DNA of 64,000 nucleotides from Oceanospirillum sediminis (GCF_014164585.1 NZ_JACJFM010000007.1:1-64000), one strand, 5' to 3'; shown: positions 15,675 to 25,364, counted from the stretch's first letter. Notes: generated from the sequence alone by a model not told the origin. A program made the numbers and translations.

Positions 15675-17894
15675 TTACGGGTGGACATCACCCGTCAGAC
15701 ATGATGGCAAACGCAGTACAAAACAAACGCCCTGGCCCTTCGCACTGGTGCAGTGAATACTGCCTCTGAGTTTCTGAGTCACCAGATTGTAAATCAGATG
15801 TGCGCCCAGACCACTACCGCCATTACCGCGCCTGGTCGTATAGAATGGTTCAAAAATTTTCTGCAGGCCCTGCTCATCCATACCAGCACCATTGTCTCTG
15901 TAGGTCAGTATCAGGCTCTGATCCTGTTGCACCACATCAATCTGTATCAGCCCCTGTTCAATATCTTCAAAACCGTGCAGTAAGGAGTTCATCACCAGAT
16001 TCGTCAGCACCTGAGACAAAGCCCCAGGATAGGATTCCATTTCGATGCTCTCTTCACAGCTCAGGGCAACCTGATGCCTGGTCCGTTTTAGCCTGGGCCG
16101 TAAAGAAAACAGCACTTCTTCGATATAGGCTTTCAGGATAAAACGCCGACACTCTTCACTACTCTGATCCACGGCCACTTGTTTAAAACTCTGAATCAGC
16201 TGACTGGCTCTCCGGTTGTTGCTGATCAGAATAGACATCGCTTCATCCGCCATCACCAGAAAACCGGTAAAATCATTTTCAGACATCTGGCCTGCCTGAT
16301 ATCTGGCTTTCAGCTTCACCAGGTCATCCTGAATGCCGGAGGCAGCCGTCAGGCAGATACCAATCGGTGTATTAATCTCATGAGCAACCCCCGCTACCAG
16401 ACCTCCCAGAGAGGACATTTTTTCCGCTTCAACCAGTTGCCCCTGGGCTTCCTTGAGCTGCTCAAGCGTCAGAGAGAGCTTCTGATTAGCCTGTTCCAGT
16501 GAGGCAGTTCGCTGCTGAACTCTGAGTTCCAGTTCATCGTTAGCCTGCTGTAGTTTTTTCTGGGCGTCGTTCTTTTCATAAATTTCACAGGTCAGCCTGG
16601 ATGTATGGCTGCGAATTGCTTTCTGCATATTGAGAAAGCTGCTGGCCAGCTGCCCCAGTTCATCACGCCTGGAATCATCCAGCCATACATTACGGTCACC
16701 TTCAGCTACGCTATGTGCAGCCCAGATGAACTGCTGTAGGGGGGTGGCCACATAATATTTCATCACCCAGTAAACTATCGACAGCATAATCAGCAACAAA
16801 CAGAGTCCCATAAATAGCACGACGCGGGATTTGTTCAATGCCAGATCCGTAATGGCCTGACGAGGATAAGCTGAGACAAAAAACCAGTCCGGTTCAGCTA
16901 AATGGCTCATAACCAGAAAATACTCTTCATCCGCCGACTCATAGGCCTGCCAGAGATTGCCCGAAAGGCTACGCTGATAAGCCTCTGTCAACAGCGGAAA
17001 TCCAGCATCCTGTACGGTCAACTGGCCTTCTCTCAGAAACAGGCGCTCCATCAGATCAGGATGTACAATCACCCGCCCCTGACGAGTAAATACAAAGTTA
17101 AATGCTCCAGGGTAATTGTCATTCAGGGTACGCTGAAACAATTCATTCAGATAGAGATCATGCCCTACCGTACCGATCTGCTGCTGATTCAGATATAAAG
17201 GCGCAATATTACTGATCAGCCATTTCCGGGATACATTATCGAAATAGACATCGGTCCACAGTGATTGCCCTGACTCATCGGCTGTCAGGGCTGGTGGGGA
17301 ATCAGATTCCGGGCCATGGAAGTAATTCTGCTGCCGGGTCAGATCCAGACTGGTATCTGCAAACCGCGCCCAGTGCACTTCCGGCCAGAACACCGACATA
17401 TAGTTCTCCTGCCCTATGATAAACAGATTATGGTATTGCCCATGCCAGGCGGGGCCATACTGATTGGTCAGCTCAGAAAAAATGACCATTTTTTTCTTCA
17501 GATCAGACGTCACCGGAGAATCATCATCAATAAAATTGCCGGAATATTCATTCAGATCAGCAAAGCGTTCACTATTTCGCCAGGTACCATCTGTCTCTTT
17601 TTGCATCAGGGCAGAAAAGCGCTTCTCATAATCAACCGCTTCCAGACTGTTAAAACGCTGGATAAACTTATCCTGTATCTTAGCCAGGTGATTCTCTGCC
17701 TGCTGAAACAGGATACGTTCACGAGCAATACGTTCTTTGACATAAAACTCGATCTGCTCAAGATGCATCTCTTTGGTTGTACTGCGAAAATACTCAAACA
17801 TCACTAGTACACCAGTGATGATTGCCAGAGAAATAAATGGTGTAATCAGCCACAGCGCCCGGCCCGTAATAGAAACATGCTCTCGCCCGGACAT
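15675..17894 (-). CDS. Membrane sensor histidine kinase (Cache-HAMP-HisKA-HATPase)
   Basis: A 739-residue inner-membrane sensor kinase. TM1 is at about 13-34, a large periplasmic Cache-type domain at 40-350, TM2 at about 358-378, then HAMP (380-432) and a coiled coil (435-492). The phospho-acceptor His505 lies in GGLVAGVAHEINTPIG. The ATPase domain has the N-box (QVLTNLVMNSLLHG), DNGAGM, EPFYTTRRG and GGSGLGAHL. The His-box with long coiled coil resembles the HisKA class of NtrB/DctB-like kinases. No response regulator is adjacent. A fragment of a second kinase lies just upstream of its start (18035-18166). Confidence 0.93.
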   Translation of the reverse strand: MSGREHVSITGRALWLITPFISLAIITGVLVMFEYFRSTTKEMHLEQIEFYVKERIARERILFQQAENHLAKIQDKFIQRFNSLEAVDYEKRFSALMQKETDGTWRNSERFADLNEYSGNFIDDDSPVTSDLKKKMVIFSELTNQYGPAWHGQYHNLFIIGQENYMSVFWPEVHWARFADTSLDLTRQQNYFHGPESDSPPALTADESGQSLWTDVYFDNVSRKWLISNIAPLYLNQQQIGTVGHDLYLNELFQRTLNDNYPGAFNFVFTRQGRVIVHPDLMERLFLREGQLTVQDAGFPLLTEAYQRSLSGNLWQAYESADEEYFLVMSHLAEPDWFFVSAYPRQAITDLALNKSRVVLFMGLCLLLIMLSIVYWVMKYYVATPLQQFIWAAHSVAEGDRNVWLDDSRRDELGQLASSFLNMQKAIRSHTSRLTCEIYEKNDAQKKLQQANDELELRVQQRTASLEQANQKLSLTLEQLKEAQGQLVEAEKMSSLGGLVAGVAHEINTPIGICLTAASGIQDDLVKLKARYQAGQMSENDFTGFLVMADEAMSILISNNRRASQLIQSFKQVAVDQSSEECRRFILKAYIEEVLFSLRPRLKRTRHQVALSCEESIEMESYPGALSQVLTNLVMNSLLHGFEDIEQGLIQIDVVQQDQSLILTYRDNGAGMDEQGLQKIFEPFYTTRRGNGGSGLGAHLIYNLVTQKLRGSIHCTSAKGQGVCFVLRLPSCLTGDVHP

Positions 17895-18034
17895 AAAGCT
17901 CTTCCCTATTACCTGATATTCTATTTAACTAATAGGCCAGAGAATGAATGAGCTCAAGGAAAGAACGATGTCCCATCGGTCATTCCTGCAAACAGCCAGG
18001 TATACGAATGGAAAACAGCACATCGTTCCCGGAT

Positions 18035-18166
18035 TCACTGGCACACTGAAGGCAGACAGATGCCAATCGGTGTATTAACACCATGAGCCACACCGGCTAC
18101 CAGCACCAGAGAAACAGGCAGATCAGCGCTTTTCGGCCAATTGATGACAATGAATAGTTTTTTCAT
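18035..18166 (-). pseudogene. Remnant of a second histidine kinase (H-box fragment)
   Basis: A 43-codon minus-strand frame contains VAGVAHGVNTPIGICL, which matches VAGVAHEINTPIGICL around the phospho-His of the kinase downstream. DNA identity is highest at about 18063-18110 against 16360-16407. The Glu that should follow His is Gly, and the frame stops soon afterwards. No ribosome site precedes its ATG. It is best explained as the decayed remainder of a duplicated kinase gene. Confidence 0.6.
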
Positions 18167-18235
18167 AGTTAGCACTCAGGCTATGATTCGGGTTCGAGAT
18201 AAATCGGCTCAGTTTTAAGTAATAGGTGATTACTC

Positions 18236-18913
18236 ATGGAATCTCCAGCCCGGATAGCAGCGGACATCACTTGTCCTTTATGTCAGTCGTCCGAGACACA
18301 TTTCTGGCATCAGGATAAAAAGCGGAGCTATCAGCACTGCTCACAATGCGATCTGGTTTTTGTCGATAGGTGTCAGCATCTGTCCCATGATGATGAAAAG
18401 TCGGTGTATGATCTGCATGAAAATAATGATCAGGACATGGGATACCGGGAGTTTCTGAGTCGCATGGCTGATCCGATCCGGCAACGTGTACCTGCTGGCA
18501 GCCTGGGGCTTGATTTTGGCAGTGGTCCGGGCCCGGTACTGGCACAGATGTTCAGAGAAACCGGCTACCGAATGAATACTTTTGATGTGTATTACGCCAA
18601 CCAGCCTGATGTCATGACACAGCAATACGATTTCATTACCAGTACCGAAGTGTTTGAACATCTGTCTGCTCCTGCACAGGTACTGGAACAACTGTCAGCC
18701 ATTCTGAAACCGGGAGGCTACTTGGGCATTATGACCAAACGGGTCACCAGCCAGGAAGCTTTTGCCAGCTGGCACTATAAAAATGACCCGACACATATCA
18801 CTTTTTTTTCTGAAAACAGCTTTCACTGGATCGCCCGGCATTACCGGATGACTCTGGAGGTCATCAGTCAGGATGTCGTCATTCTGCAGAAAAAAACAGA
18901 CCTTCAGCAGTAA
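18236..18913 (+). CDS. Class I SAM-dependent methyltransferase with N-terminal zinc-ribbon-like motif
   Basis: A 225-residue cytoplasmic protein. The N-terminus has CPLC (14-17) and CSQC (about 35-38) spaced as a zinc ribbon. The methyltransferase core has motif I as LGLDFGSGPG (about residue 85), then a TSTEVFEHL segment (acidic/His region) and LKPGGYLGIMTKR, the post-motif strand. Such fused proteins act on small molecules or sugars in a UbiG-like fold, but no substrate can be assigned. Its last 10 bases overlap the end of the convergent thioesterase gene. Confidence 0.82.
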   Translation: MESPARIAADITCPLCQSSETHFWHQDKKRSYQHCSQCDLVFVDRCQHLSHDDEKSVYDLHENNDQDMGYREFLSRMADPIRQRVPAGSLGLDFGSGPGPVLAQMFRETGYRMNTFDVYYANQPDVMTQQYDFITSTEVFEHLSAPAQVLEQLSAILKPGGYLGIMTKRVTSQEAFASWHYKNDPTHITFFSENSFHWIARHYRMTLEVISQDVVILQKKTDLQQ

Positions 18914-19335
18914 CCGATCTCCGAACTTAGCGCAGTGGCACTGCGTACAAAAGTGCCACTGCCTCTGGCAACCTCTTTACCACGACTGTCATACACAATG
19001 GACTCTGCGATAATCTGAGTTTTACTGCGATTCACAACCCTGCCAATGGCCTTCAGATAACCCTGACTGACAGGCCTCAGAAAATATGTTGTGAAACTGG
19101 AGGTCACCACAAAATAACTCGTCTCCATTGAGTTAGCGGCAAAATAAGCTGCATCATCCAGCGCCTTGAAATATATCGATCCGTGCACCGCACCGGCCGC
19201 ATGGAAAAAGCTCTCCTGAACATCAAACTGAATCGTTGCCAGTCCCTTTTCCACCTGAATAGAAGGCTGATAAGTATCGTTGCAACGCCCTGATAAATAC
19301 ATATTTTCCAGTTTACTGAAGTGTTCCTGTTTCAT
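18904..19335 (-). CDS. PaaI-like hotdog-fold thioesterase
   Basis: A 143-residue hotdog protein hydrolysing acyl-CoA or similar thioesters. The signature is GAVHGSIYFKALDDAAYFAAN, with the catalytic Asp/Glu-equivalent region in ALDDAA and the following FTTYFLRPV strand. I start at ATG 19335 because GGAG precedes it by 8 bases; a longer frame up to 19392 adds a tail without family match. Its 3' end overlaps the methyltransferase gene tail to tail. Confidence 0.82.
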   Translation of the reverse strand: MKQEHFSKLENMYLSGRCNDTYQPSIQVEKGLATIQFDVQESFFHAAGAVHGSIYFKALDDAAYFAANSMETSYFVVTSSFTTYFLRPVSQGYLKAIGRVVNRSKTQIIAESIVYDSRGKEVARGSGTFVRSATALSSEIGYC

Positions 19336-19549
19336 TTTTCTGCTCCGTAATTGAACCGTCAGAATCGAGTCACTGACGGGGTATGCCTGCATGATAACCG
19401 ATATTAAACCTGACGCCTTGTCACCAAACTGACACTGTCATGTCAGGTTTCTGTCATCCCGGATGCCTAGAGTTGCCATAAAAGCGTCGTGTCTGAAGGG
19501 TTATCAGACAGCCGATTGAGTCGTTCACATACAGCTTCAGGGTGAAACC

Positions 19550-21334
19550 GTGATCAATATTGAACAGGTTGTCAGTGACAAATTTCCTGCCATATCCCGT
19601 CGTAATCCTCTGGTAAAAAATGGGCTGTTCCGTTTCCTTCGCTGGCTGTGCCGTGAGCAGGAGATTAATCGCTTTCTGGATAAGCACCATGATGCAGATG
19701 CCCCGGAGTTTGTTGACCTGGTACTGGATTATTTTGATTTCAGTCTGTCTGTCAGTGACAGTGAACGGGAAAATATTCCAACGGAAGGCCGGGTCGTTAT
19801 TGTTGCGAATCATCCGATTGGTACGCTGGATGGTCTGGCACTGCTGAAACTGATACGCAGTGTACGTGCCGATGTACGTATTGTTGCTAACGATGTGCTG
19901 ATGCAGTTTACGCCGCTGCAGCCTTTATTGTTACCCGTCGATAATATGACTCAGCGAGGCTATAAGCAGAGTACAGCCCGTATTACCGATGCATTGAAGA
20001 ACGATGAGGCAGTGATTATTTTCCCGGCAGGTGAAGTATCCCGTGCCGGTCCTGCAGGCGTTAAAGACGGCCGCTGGCAGCCTGGCTTCCTGCACTTTGC
20101 CCGCAAAACCAATAGCCCGATTCTGCCTGTTTATGTCGGTGGCCGGAACTCATCCCTGTTCTACGGCATGTCAATGATGGCCAGACCTCTGGGTACACTG
20201 ATGCTACTCAGAGAGATGTTCAAACAACGTCAGGTGCGCTTACCGGTACGTATTGGTCGCAGCATCCCTATGTCACAACTGGATATTGAACACCTGTCCA
20301 ATCGGGATAAAGCCAAACTACTGAAAAAGCATGTCTACCGGCTATGCAAAGACAGAAAGCCGCTGTTTCATACAGAAAAAAGCATTGCCCACCCTGAAGA
20401 CCGCCGTCTTCTGAGACGGGAGTTGCGGCAATCGCAATTGCTGGGAGAAACACGGGATGGCAAACAGATCTTTCTGTTTGATGCCGAAAAAGGCTCTGTT
20501 GTTATGAAAGAGCTGGGCCGCCTGAGAGAGATTTCATTCCGCCGTGTCGGAGAGGGCAGTGGTGAAAAAAGAGATCTGGATCGCTACGACAAATACTATC
20601 GGCATATTATTCTCTGGGATGAAGAAGAACTGGATATTGTCGGAGCCTATCGTATCGCTGAAGCCGGGCAGCTGATTGAGCAGGAAGGTATTCAGGCTCT
20701 GTACTGCAGCGAACTGTTCACGATCTCTCCTGCTCTGGAGTCCCGATTAAGTCAGGGCATTGAACTGGGAAGAAGTTTTGTTCAACCCAGATACTGGGGT
20801 AAACGCAGTCTGGATTATCTTTGGTTTGGTATCGGTGCTTATCTCAGACACCACCCGGAAGTACGCTATATGTTTGGACCGGTCAGTCTGAGTAACAGCT
20901 ACCCACAGGCTGCAAAAGATCTGATTGTCTGGTATTACCGTCATTACCACGGTGCTGAACAGCCTCTGGTTAAAGCCAATGCTCCTTACGTTTCTGACAC
21001 TTCGGTGCAGCAGGAGATGTATAACCTGTTCAACGGCGATGATGCCCAGGCTGATTTTCTGATTCTTAAAGAACAGCTGGATCATCTGGGTGTGACAGTA
21101 CCAACACTGTACAAGCAGTATACGGAGCTGTGCGAAGAAGGTGGAATTCAGTTTATGGACTTCAGTGTGGACGCTGATTTTGGCTACTGTATTGATGGCT
21201 TTATTCTGGTTGATCTGGAGAAAGTAAAACAGCGAAAAAAAGAACGTTATATCCATAATGGTCTTGACGGAACCCCTGGCAGTGAAACGCCAGTCCGACA
21301 GGCATTACACCAGCCTGACAACGCACCAGATTAA
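19550..21334 (+). CDS. Bifunctional acyltransferase, OlsF-like (PlsC domain + N-acyltransferase domain)
   Basis: A 594-residue fusion. The N-terminal half is a PlsC/lysophospholipid acyltransferase: ANHPIGTLDG contains the H-x4-D catalytic motif, FPAGEVSR matches the substrate motif, and PVYVGGRNS follows. The C-terminal half (about 300-560) is a GNAT/autoinducer-synthase-like N-acyltransferase: VGAYRIAEAGQL, then ELGRSFVQPRYWG and MFGPVSLSNSYPQ. This domain order is that of OlsF, which makes ornithine lipids by both acylation steps in one polypeptide. It starts at GTG 19550. A long terminator follows. The ornithine-lipid role is inferred from domain order. Confidence 0.85.
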   Translation: MINIEQVVSDKFPAISRRNPLVKNGLFRFLRWLCREQEINRFLDKHHDADAPEFVDLVLDYFDFSLSVSDSERENIPTEGRVVIVANHPIGTLDGLALLKLIRSVRADVRIVANDVLMQFTPLQPLLLPVDNMTQRGYKQSTARITDALKNDEAVIIFPAGEVSRAGPAGVKDGRWQPGFLHFARKTNSPILPVYVGGRNSSLFYGMSMMARPLGTLMLLREMFKQRQVRLPVRIGRSIPMSQLDIEHLSNRDKAKLLKKHVYRLCKDRKPLFHTEKSIAHPEDRRLLRRELRQSQLLGETRDGKQIFLFDAEKGSVVMKELGRLREISFRRVGEGSGEKRDLDRYDKYYRHIILWDEEELDIVGAYRIAEAGQLIEQEGIQALYCSELFTISPALESRLSQGIELGRSFVQPRYWGKRSLDYLWFGIGAYLRHHPEVRYMFGPVSLSNSYPQAAKDLIVWYYRHYHGAEQPLVKANAPYVSDTSVQQEMYNLFNGDDAQADFLILKEQLDHLGVTVPTLYKQYTELCEEGGIQFMDFSVDADFGYCIDGFILVDLEKVKQRKKERYIHNGLDGTPGSETPVRQALHQPDNAPD

Positions 21335-21388
21335 ACGCCTCTGCCCCAGAACAGGACATTTTTTGTCCCATATATTCTGAACATTATT

Positions 21389-21440
21389 AAGGCCTGTTCA
21401 TCTTTTCTGGTCAGAAAAGAGCTGACAGGCCTTTGTTTTT
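21389..21440 (+). terminator. Terminator after the double acyltransferase
   Basis: AAGGCCTGT (from 21389) pairs with ACAGGCCTT (ending about 21433); an inner stem TTTTCTG/CAGAAAA forms within, then GTTTTT follows. It separates the acyltransferase from fabI. Confidence 0.75.
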
Positions 21441-21572
21441 ACTATAAAAACCACACTTTCTCTGTAACTAAAACGTCGCATAGCTGTCAACTCACTGGCA
21501 TGAAACCTGATTATACTGCAGTGCATTAAGTTACTAATTCAAACACAGATCTGTCTTTATGGAGTAAATAAC

Positions 21573-22340
21573 ATGACATTATCTCTGGAAGGGAAAAAAG
21601 GCATCATTGTTGGTATCGCCAATGAAAACAGCATCGCTTATGGCTGTGCAAAAGTGCTGAAAGCAGCCGGAGCAGAACTGGCAGTAACCTATCTGAATGA
21701 AAAATCCCGTCAGTATGTTGAGCCTCTGGCAGAAGCCCTGGATGCCCGTTTATTCCTGCCTTTGAATGTTGAAAGTGCCGACGAAATGGAAAACGTTTTC
21801 CAGGTAGCAGAAGAAACCTGGGGCGAAATTGACTTTGTTGTCCACTCTATTGCCTGGTCTCCTCTGGACGAACTGCACGGTCGTGTGGTCGATTCCAGCA
21901 GTGCAGGTTTCTGTCGTGCAATGGACATCTCCTGTCATTCTCTGGTTCGCATGGCGAAACTGGCTGAGCCTCTTATGAAAAATGGTGGTTCTATCATCAC
22001 AATGAGCTACTACGGCTCAGAAAAAGTAGTCGATCACTACAATATGATGGGACCGATCAAAGCGGCTCTGGAAAGTACGGTACGTTATCTGTCAGCCGAA
22101 CTGGGTGAGAAAAATATTCGCGTCAACAGCGTATCACCAGGCCCTATGATGACCCGTGCAGCATCAGGCATTGATCATTTTGATGAGCTGGTTCATAACG
22201 CAGAAAACCACTCCCCCCTGCATCGTCTGGGTACTCCGGAAGAAGTCGGCAATATGGCCGCCTTCCTGGTCAGCCCTATGTCATCGGCCATTACTGGTGG
22301 CGTACACTATGTCGATGCTGGCCACCACATCATGGCATAA
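21573..22340 (+). CDS. fabI: Enoyl-[acyl-carrier-protein] reductase (NADH), FabI
   Basis: A 255-residue short-chain dehydrogenase that performs the last reduction in fatty-acid elongation. The nucleotide motif GIANENSIAYG is at 14-24 and the catalytic Y156-x6-K163 pair (YNMMGPIK) is in place. At the triclosan-sensitive loop the sequence is HSIAWSP (91-97) instead of HSIGFAP of E. coli, so the residue corresponding to Gly93 is Ala. The start is ATG 21573 after GGAG. A strong terminator follows at 22383. Confidence 0.93.
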   Translation: MTLSLEGKKGIIVGIANENSIAYGCAKVLKAAGAELAVTYLNEKSRQYVEPLAEALDARLFLPLNVESADEMENVFQVAEETWGEIDFVVHSIAWSPLDELHGRVVDSSSAGFCRAMDISCHSLVRMAKLAEPLMKNGGSIITMSYYGSEKVVDHYNMMGPIKAALESTVRYLSAELGEKNIRVNSVSPGPMMTRAASGIDHFDELVHNAENHSPLHRLGTPEEVGNMAAFLVSPMSSAITGGVHYVDAGHHIMA

Positions 22341-22382
22341 GACTGCATTCTTCTGAACAATGGTTGTCTGAAGAACACATTT

Positions 22383-22406
22383 GCCGGGAATTCTCCCGGC
22401 TTTTTT
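22383..22406 (+). terminator. Terminator of fabI
   Basis: Perfect stem GCCGGGA (22383-22389) with TCCCGGC (22394-22400), loop ATTC, then six T. Confidence 0.85.
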
Positions 22407-22492
22407 GCCCCTGATCCTGATTACAGCACAGAATCAGAGGTCATCCACTGAACAAGGCTCTGAATTTTCCTTGCACAAACCATAGCCATTAA

Positions 22493-23932
22493 TCAGTACT
22501 CATAGACCTTAGCGCCACCGTCAGACTGAGCTCTCAGCAAAGCCCTGAGAGCTTCATTGTGTAGCAGGCCATAGCGTTTTTCATCACCGATAACAGAACT
22601 GATTCCAAGGCTGATAGTATTGCCAGACAGCAAGCTTTGCAGATCCTGATGTACCTGCAGAGCCAGCCTCATACCTTCAGCAAAATCATTATGTATCGCC
22701 CAGAAAATAAATCCTGATTCTTTATAACGGCTGATAAAGGTGCCAGCAGGCAACAGCTGACGCAGCTCATCAGCGATGGGTTTCAGTCGTTCATTCAGCC
22801 CCGCCTGATCCAGAGCTAACAGGTCCTGGCTGTTATCAAAATCCAGAATATAAAGACTGTGAGGGACTTCAGACCCTATCTGCTCAATCCGGTCATTAAC
22901 CTGAACTTCAAAGGCCTGACGGGATAACAAACCAGTGAGTTCATCTTTTTCCACCAGTGTCTGTAGCTGGTGATGGGCATCCTGAAGGTGCTCTGTCTGC
23001 TCCGCTACCTGCTGCATAATGTTCATCAGCTCCTGATAACCGGAATCCATTTTATCCGGCAGACTGACGGGACAATCCAGCTCCATTTTACGTGCCGCCT
23101 TCAGGATTTTTTCACCATTCTGGTGCATCTGACGGGATACCATTTCCAGATTTTCAGCCAGCTGATTATAGCTTCTGGCCAGCTCTGCCATTTCCCGGCC
23201 ACCGGATTCCTCAAGGCGCACAGCATACTCCGGACGCCCCGCAGCCAAATGACGAAGAGACTGACTGACTTTACGGAACCGGGTAATGATCTGATTCATA
23301 AACAGAAAAATGACACAGCCAAAGCTTACAACCACCAGCCCAAAATTAATCAGACTATTATCATGCACCCGATGCAGATCCTGCTCTAAAGCTTCCATGT
23401 TCAGCCCGGTTCCCAGGGTCCACTGCCAGGGCTCAAACAGATCGGCATAACTGGTCTTTGCCTTCAAGACCTCTTTATTGAGCGGATCAGGCCATTGATA
23501 GTTAACAAATCCACCGCCACTCTGTGCCTGGTCATAAAGTTTACGAACAAGGTAAAGTCCTGTGGGGTCCTGCATCCCCATAATATTAGTGCCAACCAGC
23601 TCTTTAATGCCGTTGCTGATCGCGACACCTTGCTGATCGCCCATAAAAATATAATTGCCGGAGTCATAGCGCATCGCAGAAATAGCTTCCAGTGCTCTGG
23701 CCTGGGCTTCATCTCTGGTCAATTCTCCATTACGGGCGCGCTGATGAAAATGCTGAAGAATATTTTTAGCCGCTTCAACCATATGCACCACATTAGACTG
23801 ATAACAGCTGCGAATTTCGCTGCGGGTACTGCCCAGTTCCAGCATGGTGTTAGCGAACAACCCCATAGTAAACAAGGTCAGAACAACCCAGATACGTGTT
23901 GTCAGTGATAATTCGGAAAAAAACGCTTTCAT
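22493..23932 (-). CDS. Cache-domain membrane protein with degenerate GGDEF domain
   Basis: A 479-residue protein: TM1 at 13-32, a periplasmic single-Cache domain at 38-190 (RYDSGNYIFMGDQQGVAISN, then PWQWTLGTGLN), TM2 at about 196-213, a HAMP-like linker, and a GGDEF fold at 325-479. The fold keeps KDELTGLLSRQAF at its start and the DFD strand (364-366), but the GGDEF signature is replaced by KESGF (404-408), so it probably cannot make cyclic di-GMP. It may act as a receptor or partner. It stands alone on the minus strand. Confidence 0.85.
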   Translation of the reverse strand: MKAFFSELSLTTRIWVVLTLFTMGLFANTMLELGSTRSEIRSCYQSNVVHMVEAAKNILQHFHQRARNGELTRDEAQARALEAISAMRYDSGNYIFMGDQQGVAISNGIKELVGTNIMGMQDPTGLYLVRKLYDQAQSGGGFVNYQWPDPLNKEVLKAKTSYADLFEPWQWTLGTGLNMEALEQDLHRVHDNSLINFGLVVVSFGCVIFLFMNQIITRFRKVSQSLRHLAAGRPEYAVRLEESGGREMAELARSYNQLAENLEMVSRQMHQNGEKILKAARKMELDCPVSLPDKMDSGYQELMNIMQQVAEQTEHLQDAHHQLQTLVEKDELTGLLSRQAFEVQVNDRIEQIGSEVPHSLYILDFDNSQDLLALDQAGLNERLKPIADELRQLLPAGTFISRYKESGFIFWAIHNDFAEGMRLALQVHQDLQSLLSGNTISLGISSVIGDEKRYGLLHNEALRALLRAQSDGGAKVYEY

Positions 23933-24264
23933 AAAAACCCTGACCTGAAGGATCCATATTCAGATACTCTCAAGCTTACAGCAAAAGAGAAAAAAACAAG
24001 TAAAAACATAAAGTTATAGAGCAACAACTTTAATATTAAAAAAACTGCCAGATATGTATAAATATTACAGGATAACCAGAAAATCACCGGAGAAAAAATA
24101 TTACACTCTATTACACGACACCTGCACTGCTCATCATTCCAATGGCACTATCAGCAGATTGATAACTTAAAGTGTAACAGGTGTTTGAACGAAGTAACTC
24201 CCGGCTTTCCCGGAATCATCGTCACCGTTAAAATAGCTCCCCTGAATTCAGACAGGAAGGCTTT
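23933..24264. other. AT-rich divergent intergenic region, 332 bp
   Basis: Runs of A precede the Cache protein gene, and the right half must hold the promoter of the acyltransferase gene (ribosome site AGGAAGG near 24253). TTACACGACACC and GTGTAACAGGTGT around 24111-24183 look like scattered inverted copies but are short. No RNA gene seen. Confidence 0.35.
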
Positions 24265-25179
24265 ATGGCTCGCAAAGATTATCCCGACAACTTATGGCAT
24301 CCCGTTTACTGGCCGACCCGTGCAGGTTTCGCCATCATCTGGTTATGTGCCTGGCTACCCTGGCCCGTGAAATATACCCTGGGTAAATGGGCTGGCCTGA
24401 TAATCCGGCGATTAGCCAGAAGCCGCCGCAAAGTCACAGAACGTAATATCCAGCTCTGTTTTCCAGAGCTCTCGACTGCAGAACAACAGCAACTCGTTCG
24501 AAAGGTCTTTATTCAGAATGGCATTGGCCTATTTGAAACCGCTACCGCCTGGTTTCGCCCGGCTTCCATTCTGAAAGAGATCTCAGTCGTTAAAAATGGC
24601 CACTACATGCAGGAAGCCATTGATAGTGGCAAGGGTGTGATCATTCTGGGAACCCATGTCAGTACTCTTGACCTGGCCGGAGCTGTCAGCAGCCTGTTTT
24701 TTGACATTGATATTTTTTATCGCAAGCACAATAACCCACTGTTTGAACAGATTATGACCCACTGTCGGGAGAAGATTTATCGCGACACTATTGATAAAAA
24801 AGATCTGAAAAAAGCGATCCGAACCCTGAGGAAAGGTAATATTCTCTGGTACACTCCGGATCAGGATTTTGGTCGCCGTGTCAGTGTGTTTGCCCCTTTT
24901 TTCGGTGTCGAAGCGGCAACGGTCAGTATTACCAGCCGTCTGGTTAAAATGACTGGTAGCGTACCTCTTCCCGTCAGTATCAGCCGCACAGAAGATAACA
25001 CCTACCAGCTGGAGTTCTTCCCACCACTGGAAAATTACCCAACTGGAGATGATGTGGCTGATGCCACGTCTCTGAATAAAACACTGGAAGAGATCATCAG
25101 AATGCATCCTGATCAGTATATGTGGATGCACCGCCGCTTTAAAACGCGCCCGGAAGGTGAAAAAAGCCTGTACGATTAA
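24265..25179 (+). CDS. Lipid A biosynthesis lauroyl/myristoyl acyltransferase family (LpxL/LpxM)
   Basis: A 304-residue inner-membrane protein with an N-terminal hydrophobic segment at about 21-40. It transfers an acyl chain from acyl-ACP to Kdo2-lipid IVA. The catalytic H-x4-D motif is in GTHVSTLDLAG (about 128-138), with YTPDQDFGRRVSVFAPFFG and YMWMHRRFKTRP as later family motifs. Length fits the 300-320 range. ATG 24265 has AGGAAGG at good distance. LpxL and LpxM cannot be told apart by eye. Confidence 0.88.
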   Translation: MARKDYPDNLWHPVYWPTRAGFAIIWLCAWLPWPVKYTLGKWAGLIIRRLARSRRKVTERNIQLCFPELSTAEQQQLVRKVFIQNGIGLFETATAWFRPASILKEISVVKNGHYMQEAIDSGKGVIILGTHVSTLDLAGAVSSLFFDIDIFYRKHNNPLFEQIMTHCREKIYRDTIDKKDLKKAIRTLRKGNILWYTPDQDFGRRVSVFAPFFGVEAATVSITSRLVKMTGSVPLPVSISRTEDNTYQLEFFPPLENYPTGDDVADATSLNKTLEEIIRMHPDQYMWMHRRFKTRPEGEKSLYD

Positions 25180-25364
25180 CTGGCGACTGAATTCAGAACC
25201 GGCATAAAGATCCTTTGTCTGACATCCGGTATTGTGTACGGTCAGTAATAAACAATACCGCACAATCCCCTTAGTGATCTTTGTGCCCTGTTGTATGATT
25301 ACATCTATCTTAAAAAGCTGATTCCCTCTTTTTTATCTCTAACTATCAGGAGCACACTGCTGCC

